Shown one piece after another: positions 43,888-50,515 of a DNA stretch of 50,515 bases. Numbering within the stretch: position 1 is the first letter of the stretch; every line of letters starts with the position of its first letter. This stretch comes from Pelagibacteraceae bacterium (GTDB lineage Bacteria; Pseudomonadota; Alphaproteobacteria; HIMB59; GCA-002718135). Both the position numbers and the translations under genes were made by a program. Where the stretch lies: NCBI GenBank assembly GCA_002718135.1, contig PBDN01000006.1, positions 1 to 50,515 of the forward strand, read 5' to 3'. The notes under the pieces are model-generated. The model ran no database searches and was not told the origin of the DNA. It was given only the letters and a program-made list of their open reading frames with translations.

Positions 43888-44660
43888 TAAAAGTTCCCCT
43901 CAAATGATATTGTATCTTTTGGTTTTTTCCTTCTAGCATAATATTTACCACCTTTTAAAACAATTTTGACAGATTCAAATAAAATAGAAGACATAACTTT
44001 AAATCCGAGAAGAGGATTTAAAAGATTATATTTTAACAACTTTGAACCTGTAAAATCAATAAATTTTCCTGACTGTGATGCCATTAATAATTTATTATTT
44101 TTTTTATCAAACAAGTTTATAACAATATTTATACTATCCTTAGTGACATTATTTGTAAAAATATATTTACCACTCATTCCTATAAAAGGAGATACGTAAA
44201 AATCTTTATTGCATTCATGCCTCAAAATTGAATTTTTAATATTTGAGCCTTTTGTAAAAACATAAGTATGCTGTTCATTGGAAGTATTCTTAACTTCATA
44301 AAATATTGCTATTAATTTATTTTCATCATAACAGTACAAAATTGAAAGCGGATTAAAAACATAACCGAAAATTCTTGGAAAACATAATATTTTAATTTTT
44401 AAATTATAATATTGTACTTTATATTTTTTTAAGTATTCAGCTATAAATTCTTTAATACTTCTATTATCTCTGTAACCATGGTCTTTCTCATTAAATGAAA
44501 AAATATTTAACGAATTAATAGAAAAAATTGTTGATTTGGATTTTATAAGATCCAATTCATCCAAGTCTAAAAATATGCTGGGTACTTTATATTTAAAAAA
44601 ATGTTCAATTTTTCCATAACGTTTATGAACTATTGAAGAAAGAATGATTTTACTTTTCAT
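43887..44660 (-). CDS. DUF1365 family protein
   Basis: This 257-residue protein has typical DUF1365 blocks: SIVHKRYGKIEHFFKYKVPSIFLDLDELD at the N-terminus, then FPRIFGYVFNPLSILYCYDEN and YEVKNTSNEQHTYVF. DUF1365 genes are strongly linked to cfa-type methyltransferases and FAD oxidoreductases in lipid-modification clusters. Biochemical role unknown. It sits 5 bp after the amine oxidase-like gene. Confidence 0.87.
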   Translation of the reverse strand: MKSKIILSSIVHKRYGKIEHFFKYKVPSIFLDLDELDLIKSKSTIFSINSLNIFSFNEKDHGYRDNRSIKEFIAEYLKKYKVQYYNLKIKILCFPRIFGYVFNPLSILYCYDENKLIAIFYEVKNTSNEQHTYVFTKGSNIKNSILRHECNKDFYVSPFIGMSGKYIFTNNVTKDSINIVINLFDKKNNKLLMASQSGKFIDFTGSKLLKYNLLNPLLGFKVMSSILFESVKIVLKGGKYYARRKKPKDTISFEGNF

Positions 44661-44665
44661 TTTAA

Positions 44666-45967
44666 TTAATATTGCAGTCTATTATAAAAATTTTCACTTC
44701 TTCTCCAAGGTATATCAACGCCTAGTTTTTTAACAACAAATACTGCAGATTGAATTCCATCTTCATGAAAACCAAAACCATGGTAAGCCCCGCAAAAGAA
44801 GGTATTTTTGACTCCTTGCAATTTTTTTAATTTGCTTTGTGATTCATTTGTTCTTAGGTCAAATTTTGGATGTGTGAAAATAGTTTCATCATATGTATTT
44901 TTAGGAATTATATTTGGATTAATAGTTACAAAATAATCTTTCTTAGTTTTCAATTTTTGAAGATTATTCATCCAATATGTAAGGGTAAAGCTTTTGTCAT
45001 TTTCAAAGTTTTTAATAAAGTTCCAACTTGACCATGTTTTTTTATTTTTGGGCATCATTGTGGGATCAGAATGAAGATATGCTCTATTAGTTGTATATAT
45101 GAAATTTGATAAAATATTTTTTTCGTCTTCTGTTGGGTTCTGTATTAATTGTAATGCTTGATCAGCATGTGTTGCAATAACTAAATAATCGTAAGTTTGA
45201 ACTTCATGATTATTAATTATTTTTATTTGTTGATTAGATCTAATAATTTTTTCTACATTGGTATTTAGACTATAATTAAATTTGTTATAACTTATTATTT
45301 TTTTTATATACGAATTACTTCCTCCATTCAAAAATTTCCATTGAGGTCTGTTTTTAAAATTAAATAAATCATGGTTGTTAAAAAAATTTAAAAATAATAT
45401 TAATGGAAATTTAGCAACATCAATTTGATTAGTTGACCAAATTGAAGAAATTAATGGATAAATATGTAAATTTCTTAAATATATTGAAAAACCATTATTG
45501 TTTAAAAATTCGTTTATAGTAATTTTATTATCAATACTATGTATTTTAGTTCTTTTACATAATTTATAAAATCTATTAATTTCAAAAATCATTTTTATAT
45601 ATTTAAGATTAAATAAATTTTTATATTGAGAAAACAAAGTATTAATATTTTTTCCACTATACTCAACATCAGTCAATATATCTGAAACAGCAAATGACAT
45701 ATCTGAATTTAATGTTTTAATATTTAAATATTCAAAAAATTTTGATAAATCAGGATAATTTTTATTATTAAAAACAATAAATCCAGTATCAATAGGTAAA
45801 TTATTATCTTTAGAAATTTTTACAGTTCTTGTATGACCTCCCAAATAATTATTTTTTTCATACAGGTGAACTTGATATTTTGATGAAAGAAAATATGAAG
45901 CGCTAATGCCAGATATACCAGATCCAATTACAGCAATTTTTTTTTGTTTATTATTATTCACTGGCAT
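44666..45967 (-). CDS. FAD-dependent amine oxidase-like oxidoreductase
   Basis: This 433-residue flavoprotein has the N-terminal dinucleotide-binding motif IAVIGSGISGISASYFLSS followed by EKNNYLGGHTRTV, a middle DYLVIATHADQALQLI segment, and a C-terminal GAYHGFGFHEDGIQSAV FAD-contact region. It belongs to the NAD(P)/FAD-binding group that pairs with DUF1365 and cfa; no real amine substrate is implied. It heads the lipid cluster, 31 bp after rpmG on the same strand. Confidence 0.88.
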   Translation of the reverse strand: MPVNNNKQKKIAVIGSGISGISASYFLSSKYQVHLYEKNNYLGGHTRTVKISKDNNLPIDTGFIVFNNKNYPDLSKFFEYLNIKTLNSDMSFAVSDILTDVEYSGKNINTLFSQYKNLFNLKYIKMIFEINRFYKLCKRTKIHSIDNKITINEFLNNNGFSIYLRNLHIYPLISSIWSTNQIDVAKFPLILFLNFFNNHDLFNFKNRPQWKFLNGGSNSYIKKIISYNKFNYSLNTNVEKIIRSNQQIKIINNHEVQTYDYLVIATHADQALQLIQNPTEDEKNILSNFIYTTNRAYLHSDPTMMPKNKKTWSSWNFIKNFENDKSFTLTYWMNNLQKLKTKKDYFVTINPNIIPKNTYDETIFTHPKFDLRTNESQSKLKKLQGVKNTFFCGAYHGFGFHEDGIQSAVFVVKKLGVDIPWRRSENFYNRLQY

Positions 45968-45998
45968 TGTGATAAATTATAAAATTTAAAAAAATAAT

Positions 45999-46193
45999 TT
46001 ATTTACTATGTGGAGGCATCTTTTTTTCAACAAACCAAACGTGTTTTTTTAGCACTGGGTCATATTTTTTTAATCTTAGCTTTTCAGCTACTTTCATTCC
46101 CTTGGTTGGCTTTCTAACAATATATTTCGTACCTGTTTTAGGGTTTTCTTCGGGAATTAATTGTTTTAAAGCATATGAAGTTTTCTTTGCCAT
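45999..46193 (-). CDS. rpmG: 50S ribosomal protein L33
   Basis: This 64-residue protein has KLRLKKYDPVLKKHVWFVEKK, the L33 C-terminal signature, and TGTKYIVRKPTKGMK in the middle. It lacks the zinc cysteines. It is about nine residues longer than the common 55-aa form, with an extended first segment. It is upstream of, and possibly cotranscribed with, the lipid-modification genes. Confidence 0.9.
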   Translation of the reverse strand: MAKKTSYALKQLIPEENPKTGTKYIVRKPTKGMKVAEKLRLKKYDPVLKKHVWFVEKKMPPHSK

Positions 46194-46234
46194 GAGTGAC
46201 CTATATATTAAAAAAATTCTAAATAAAGTACTTT

Positions 46235-47167
46235 TTAAAAGTCGTTAACAGTTTGCTTAATATAAGGATTGTATAAACCTTTTCTTTTCGCAATAGAAAT
46301 TTGTTTATTTCTATCAATTAAACTTTTTTTCTTGGAGTCACTAATTGTACCATAACAATTTGGACATGAAAATCCCTTTAAGTATTTTGAGGACTTAAGT
46401 TGTTTCATAGATATTGGGTATCTGCATGCGTGACAAATTTCATATGTTCCATCTTTAAGCTCATTTTGAACCGATACCCTGCTATCAAAAACAAAGCACT
46501 CTCCAGTCCATAAAGATTTTTTAGTAGGTGTTTTATTTAAATAATTTAAAATTCCCCCATGTAATTGATTAACATTTTTAAAACCCTTTTTAATCATATA
46601 TGATGAAATTTTTTCACATCTAATTCCCCCTGTGCAAAACATAGCAATTTTTTTGTTTTTAGCCTTGCCCAAATTATTTTTTACAAAACTTTTAAAATCT
46701 GTAAAACTTTTAGTTTTTGGGTTCAAAGATCCTTTAAATGTCCCCATTTTAACCTCAAAATCATTTCTTACATCAATTAAAACAGTTTCCTTATCACATA
46801 TCAAACTATTCCATTCATTAGGTTGAATTTTTTTTCCAGTAATATTTTGCGGATCAGCAAGATTAGTGCGCAATGTAACTATTTCATTTTTGACTCTAAT
46901 CTTTAATCTAAAAAAGGGCATAAACTTAGAATAAGAATATTTTGGATTGTAATTATTAAATCCAATCTTGATGATCTTAGATTCAAAAATTTTAATATTA
47001 GCAGAGGTGCTAGCAATAGTGCCATTAATGCCCTCTTTAGCCAAAATAATTGTACCTTTTATTTTATTAAATTTGCAAAAAAACAAAAGCTCATTTTTAA
47101 TAATTAAAATATCTTGTATTTTTTTAAATTGATAAAAAGTAACGATGGTAAATTTAGAATTTATCAT
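46235..47167 (-). CDS. trhO: tRNA uridine hydroxylase TrhO (rhodanese domain, YceA family)
   Basis: TrhO makes 5-hydroxyuridine at tRNA position 34 with oxygen. The 310-residue protein has an N-terminal acylphosphatase-like domain (VTFYQFKKI, then AKEGINGTIA), a rhodanese domain with the active Cys178 in FCTGGIRCEKIS, and a C-terminal CHACRYPIS...CPNC zinc-like pair. It is monocistronic and divergent from the MetF-like gene (37 bp between starts). Confidence 0.92.
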   Translation of the reverse strand: MINSKFTIVTFYQFKKIQDILIIKNELLFFCKFNKIKGTIILAKEGINGTIASTSANIKIFESKIIKIGFNNYNPKYSYSKFMPFFRLKIRVKNEIVTLRTNLADPQNITGKKIQPNEWNSLICDKETVLIDVRNDFEVKMGTFKGSLNPKTKSFTDFKSFVKNNLGKAKNKKIAMFCTGGIRCEKISSYMIKKGFKNVNQLHGGILNYLNKTPTKKSLWTGECFVFDSRVSVQNELKDGTYEICHACRYPISMKQLKSSKYLKGFSCPNCYGTISDSKKKSLIDRNKQISIAKRKGLYNPYIKQTVNDF

Positions 47168-47204
47168 TTATTCATCTTTTTATAATAACATTTAGAAGAT
47201 TTCT

Positions 47205-48086
47205 ATGAATAATAATATTAAAACTGTTTTGAAACTTTTAACTAACTATTCAATTGAAACAACTCCAAATGTATATGAAAAATATGGTACTTTTGCAGAT
47301 TTAGTTCCTAGGGAAAGTAATATTTATATAACTTATCTTCCTAATGAAAATATGAAAAAAGTTACTGAAACAGCAAAAAAGCTTACTCTCGAGGGCTATA
47401 GCGTCATTCCGCATCTTCCTGCAAGAACAATTGCAAATCATAAAGATTTAGAAACTTATATAAAAGTGCTATCTGAATATTGTGGTTGTACAAAAATTTT
47501 AGTTATTGGAGGTGGGGGTAATCAAAAAGGTTTAATTAAAAGTTCTATTGAAGTCTTGGAAACCGATTTGTTATCAAAATATAATTTTAAAGAGGTAGGT
47601 CTTGCAGGACACCCAGAAGGAAACCCTGATGTTAGCAAAATAGATCTGGATAAAGCTATTATAGAAAAAAATATTTTTTCAAAAAAAGCTGATTTTAAAA
47701 TGTATTTAGCAACACAATTTTTCTTTGAAGCAGAGTCTTTAAAAAAATGGGAACTGCATCTTAAAAGTTTAAATAATGAACTTGAAATACATGCGGGAAT
47801 TCCTGGACCTGCGACTCTAAAAACTCTAATTAGTTTTGCCCGTTCTTGTGGTATCGGGAACTCCATAAGATTTTTGTCAAAACAAGCCTTAAATATTACA
47901 AAGCTTGCAACAACAAATAGTCCTGATAAATTAATATATGATTTGGCAAGCTATCAAATGGAAAATCCAGATACAAATTTAAAAAAAATACATTTTTATG
48001 CATTCGGAGGAATTAAAAAAACTAGTGATTGGTTAAAATCAATAAATAAACCTAATTTAATATATAATGGCCAAAAATTTGAATAA
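47205..48086 (+). CDS. Methylenetetrahydrofolate reductase-like protein (MetF family)
   Basis: This 293-residue protein has a TIM-barrel layout like MetF: TPNVYEKYG where MetF has its Glu-x-x-Pro, YSVIPHLPARTI, a strand KILVIGGGGN, the signature VGLAGHPEGNPDV (compare G-Y-P-E-G-H-P in MetF), and ATQFFFEAESLKKW, then GIPGPATLKTL. It is close to full length for a catalytic domain. Next to fhs and soxB it probably works in folate-linked one-carbon flow, but it differs enough from classical MetF that the reaction and its direction remain open. Confidence 0.8.
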   Translation: MNNNIKTVLKLLTNYSIETTPNVYEKYGTFADLVPRESNIYITYLPNENMKKVTETAKKLTLEGYSVIPHLPARTIANHKDLETYIKVLSEYCGCTKILVIGGGGNQKGLIKSSIEVLETDLLSKYNFKEVGLAGHPEGNPDVSKIDLDKAIIEKNIFSKKADFKMYLATQFFFEAESLKKWELHLKSLNNELEIHAGIPGPATLKTLISFARSCGIGNSIRFLSKQALNITKLATTNSPDKLIYDLASYQMENPDTNLKKIHFYAFGGIKKTSDWLKSINKPNLIYNGQKFE

Positions 48087-48136
48087 TTTATATAAGGATA
48101 TATCAACAATTTTTATTTTTTATTTTGAAATAAACA

Positions 48137-48165
48137 TTTAGATACCAAAAAACATAATCTATAAA
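48137..48165 (+). promoter_or_regulatory. Possible promoter ahead of fhs
   Basis: TTTAGA (48137-48142) and TATAAA (48160-48165) are 17 nt apart, with a predicted start near 48172. A clear AAGGGA ribosome-binding site follows at 48178-48183, 5 nt before the fhs ATG. The -35 box matches only 4 of 6 consensus positions and the background is AT-rich, so support is modest. Confidence 0.35.
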
Positions 48166-48188
48166 TCTCTAAAATTTAAGGGATTTAT

Positions 48189-49847
48189 ATGTCTGACATT
48201 GATATAGCACGTAAAGCATTAAAAAAAAATATTACAGAAATCGCATCAAAATTAAATTTAGATAAAAATGACTTACATCCATTTGGTCATCACACTGCGA
48301 AAATTGATATTAACAAAATTAAAGAAAAAAAAGAAAATTCAAAATTAATTTTAGTTACTGCTATTACCCCAACTCCTGCTGGTGAAGGTAAAACAACAAC
48401 TTCAGTTGGTTTAAGTGATGGACTATGTAAGATTGGAAAGCAAAGTGTTGTTTGTTTAAGAGAACCAAGTTTAGGTCCAAGCTTTGGTATGAAAGGAGGT
48501 GCAGCTGGTGGCGGTTATGCTCAAGTAGTGCCGATGGAAAATATAAACTTACATTTTACAGGAGATTTTCATGCTATTACATCTGCAAATAATTTATTAG
48601 CTTCTTTAATTGATAACCATGTTTATTGGGGCAATAAACTTGAGATTGATACTCGTAGAGTAAATTGGAAACGATGCGTTGACTTAAATGATAGAGCTTT
48701 AAGGGAAATAACTGCAAATCTTGGTGGAGTTGCTAATGGATATCCACGTAATGATGGTTTTAATATTACTGTAGCCTCTGAAGTGATGGCAATTTTTTGT
48801 TTAGCAGATGATTTAAAAGATTTAGAAAGAAGACTGGGTAATATAACAATTGCTTATACAAGAGATAAAAAACCCATTTTTGCAAAAGACTTGAATGCCC
48901 ATGGCCCAATGACAGTTCTTCTAAAAGAAGCTCTTATGCCTAATTTAGTTCAAACATTAGAAAATAATCCAGCAATTATTCATGGGGGTCCATTTGCCAA
49001 TATTGCACATGGATGTAATAGTATAATTGCGACTAAAACTAGCTTACAACTAAGTGACTACGTTATTACTGAAGCAGGTTTTGGGGCTGATCTAGGTGCA
49101 GAAAAGTTTTTAGATATTAAATGTCGTAAAGGCGGTTTGTCGCCAAATTTAGTAGTATTAGTTGCAACTGTACGTGCATTGAAAATGCATGGTGGTGTAA
49201 GTAAAAAAGATTTAAAAACAGAGAATATTGAAGCCGTAATTGCAGGAACTGCAAATTTAAAAAGGCATATTGAAAATATAAAGAAATTTGGATTGCCTGT
49301 AGTTGTAGGTATAAATCATTTTGTTGCTGATACAGAAAAAGAAATTAATGCAGTGAAAAATGAATGTGAGAAATTGAACATTACAGCCATAACATGTAAA
49401 CATTGGGAAAAAGGTGGTGATGGTGCAACTGAATTAGCAAAGAAAGTTGTTGAATTAGCAGAACAAACAAATGATTTTAAGTATATATACAATAATGATA
49501 TTCCTCTTTTTGATAAAATTAAAAAAATTGCAACCGAAATTTATAGAGCTAACGACATAATTGCAGATTCTAAAATTAGAGATCAATTAAAGTTATTTGA
49601 AGAACAGGGATATGGTAATTTTCCTATTTGTGTTGCTAAAACTCAATATAGTTTTTCAACTGATCCAGCATTAAAAGGAGCTCCTGTAAATCATTCCATA
49701 CCAATAAGAGAGGTCCGATTATCAAGTGGTGCTGAATTTATTGTCGTGATATGTGGTGAGATTATGACTATGCCAGGTTTACCAAGTATTCCTGCAGCAA
49801 ATTCGATCAGACTAAATTCACAAGGAGAAATTGAAGGTCTGTTTTAA
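48189..49847 (+). CDS. fhs: Formate--tetrahydrofolate ligase
   Basis: Fhs joins formate and THF at ATP cost, or runs in reverse to release formate. The 552-residue chain has the P-loop [11 protein letters not shown] (60-70), [28 protein letters not shown], and [18 protein letters not shown], all family signatures, and ends [15 protein letters not shown]. Together with the formate dehydrogenase at the other end of the window it could drain THF-bound carbon to CO2. soxB starts 30 bp downstream. Confidence 0.96.
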   Translation: MSDIDIARKALKKNITEIASKLNLDKNDLHPFGHHTAKIDINKIKEKKENSKLILVTAITPTPAGEGKTTTSVGLSDGLCKIGKQSVVCLREPSLGPSFGMKGGAAGGGYAQVVPMENINLHFTGDFHAITSANNLLASLIDNHVYWGNKLEIDTRRVNWKRCVDLNDRALREITANLGGVANGYPRNDGFNITVASEVMAIFCLADDLKDLERRLGNITIAYTRDKKPIFAKDLNAHGPMTVLLKEALMPNLVQTLENNPAIIHGGPFANIAHGCNSIIATKTSLQLSDYVITEAGFGADLGAEKFLDIKCRKGGLSPNLVVLVATVRALKMHGGVSKKDLKTENIEAVIAGTANLKRHIENIKKFGLPVVVGINHFVADTEKEINAVKNECEKLNITAITCKHWEKGGDGATELAKKVVELAEQTNDFKYIYNNDIPLFDKIKKIATEIYRANDIIADSKIRDQLKLFEEQGYGNFPICVAKTQYSFSTDPALKGAPVNHSIPIREVRLSSGAEFIVVICGEIMTMPGLPSIPAANSIRLNSQGEIEGLF

Positions 49848-49877
49848 AACTGATAAGAAGTAAAGTTGAATTTAATT

Positions 49878-50515
49878 ATGCCAAAAAGACCTAAAAAATA
49901 TTCTATATTTTCACTTGTAAAAAATGCGCTTAGTTACCATGAAAATTGGCAACCTGCATGGAAAAAGCCAGAAATCAAAAAAGAATATGATGTTATTATT
50001 GTTGGTGGAGGTGGACATGGACTTACTACTGCATACTATTTAGCTAAAAATCATGGCATAACTAATATAGCTGTAGTTGAAAAAGGTTGGATAGGAGGTG
50101 GAAATACTGGAAGAAATACAACTATTATTCGCTCGAACTATTTGTGGGATCAAAGTGCTGCTTTATATGAACATGCATTAAAGTTATGGGAAGGTATGTC
50201 TCAAGAGCTTAATTATAATGTTATGTTTTCTCAAAGAGGTGTATTGAATGTGGCTCACAATTTGCATGATGTTAGAGAATTAAAAAGAAGATGGAATGCA
50301 AATCGCTTGAATGACATAGACTGTGAATGGCTTAGTACAGAACAAGTAAAAAAATTTTGCCCTGTAATAAATACATCTCCAAATATTCGCTATCCGGTAT
50401 TAGGAGCAACTTTGCAAAGACGTGCAGGTACAGCAAGGCATGATGCAGTTGCTTGGGGATATGCAAGAGGTGCTGATGCTATGGGTGTTGATATAATTCA
50501 AAATTGTGAAGTAAC
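49878..50515 (+). CDS. soxB: Sarcosine oxidase beta subunit, 5' part (cut by window edge)
   Basis: The frame is open from ATG 49878 to the window end (212 codons seen of about 410). It encodes an FAD-binding domain with [18 protein letters not shown] near residue 40, then [19 protein letters not shown] and [11 protein letters not shown], typical of the beta subunit of heterotetrameric sarcosine oxidase. The complex demethylates sarcosine and can pass the carbon to THF. The subunits soxD, soxA and soxG would be expected just past the right edge. The placement directly after fhs supports a methylated-amine catabolic operon. Confidence 0.9.
   Translation, partial: MPKRPKKYSIFSLVKNALSYHENWQPAWKKPEIKKEYDVIIVGGGGHGLTTAYYLAKNHGITNIAVVEKGWIGGGNTGRNTTIIRSNYLWDQSAALYEHALKLWEGMSQELNYNVMFSQRGVLNVAHNLHDVRELKRRWNANRLNDIDCEWLSTEQVKKFCPVINTSPNIRYPVLGATLQRRAGTARHDAVAWGYARGADAMGVDIIQNCEV

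Noticed and set aside
44666..45967. Carotenoid desaturase or true amine oxidase for the FAD protein.
   Set aside because: The dinucleotide motif is shared by those families, but there are no carotenoid genes nearby and the DUF1365-cfa-DUF2878 context matches a separate lipid-linked group.

Overview
The window looks like a gene-dense stretch of a streamlined, very AT-rich alphaproteobacterium, probably marine (SAR11-like or another low-GC pelagic lineage; I cannot place it more precisely without a search). The evidence is the base composition, gene overlaps of 1-15 bp, no gene-free stretch over about 200 bases, and several alphaproteobacterial neighbourhoods and families: xseB-dxs-tlyA, rluD-rpoH, yebC...tolQRAB-pal-cpoB-tilS-ftsH-glmM, tkt-gap, DUF1192, DUF1013/TrcR, Alph_Pro_TM and HisZ. 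I see no IS element, prophage, integrase, CRISPR array or rRNA.

Layout. 1-1233: tRNA-Gly, tRNA-Tyr, rlmB and tRNA-Thr. 1279-9986: a formate dehydrogenase island. It holds a two-subunit NAD-dependent enzyme (fdhB-fdhA) followed by a 40-residue lipoprotein gene, then tusA, then a tupB-mobB-moeA operon, then fdhD-mobA; this covers enzyme, sulfur transfer, molybdopterin insertion, nucleotide attachment and a tungstate-type permease. 10026-12604: a TauE/SafE exporter, a small membrane protein, an Alph_Pro_TM protein and a universal stress protein. 12610-16239: pyrE, a nucleotidyltransferase, pdxH, fabI and aroC. 16230-25008: tlyA, dxs, xseB, a small membrane protein, rluD, rpoH, purA, hisZ and glmM. 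25056-34229: ftsH, tilS and the Tol-Pal envelope system, ending in a small PD-(D/E)XK nuclease and yebC. 34311-36285: a YmdB-type phosphodiesterase, 5-formyl-THF cyclo-ligase, zapA and a coiled-coil protein. 36370-42177: tkt, gap, an unknown protein, efp, suhB, rpmE, DUF1192 and trcR. 42174-46193: a lipid-modification cluster (cfa, DUF1365, FAD amine oxidase-like, DUF2878) downstream of rpmG. 46235-50515: trhO, a MetF-like protein, fhs and the start of a sarcosine oxidase beta subunit.

How the genes work together. The two ends of the window share a one-carbon theme. Sarcosine oxidase passes methyl carbon to tetrahydrofolate, Fhs can interconvert formyl-THF and formate, 5-formyl-THF cyclo-ligase repairs the folate pool, and the formate dehydrogenase oxidises formate to CO2 with gain of NADH. 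The presence of a TupB-like rather than ModB-like permease, and the Fdh1-like subunit architecture, suggest that the metal may be tungsten.

The points most worth a second look are the Hjc-like nuclease sitting where alphaproteobacteria usually carry ruvCAB, the orphan tungstate permease, the tiny lipoprotein behind fdhA, a possible DmsC-like fragment beside the sulfite exporter, and a GC-rich palindrome bracketed by 9-bp direct repeats between pal and cpoB. I do not see a clear-cut, wholly new multi-gene system.
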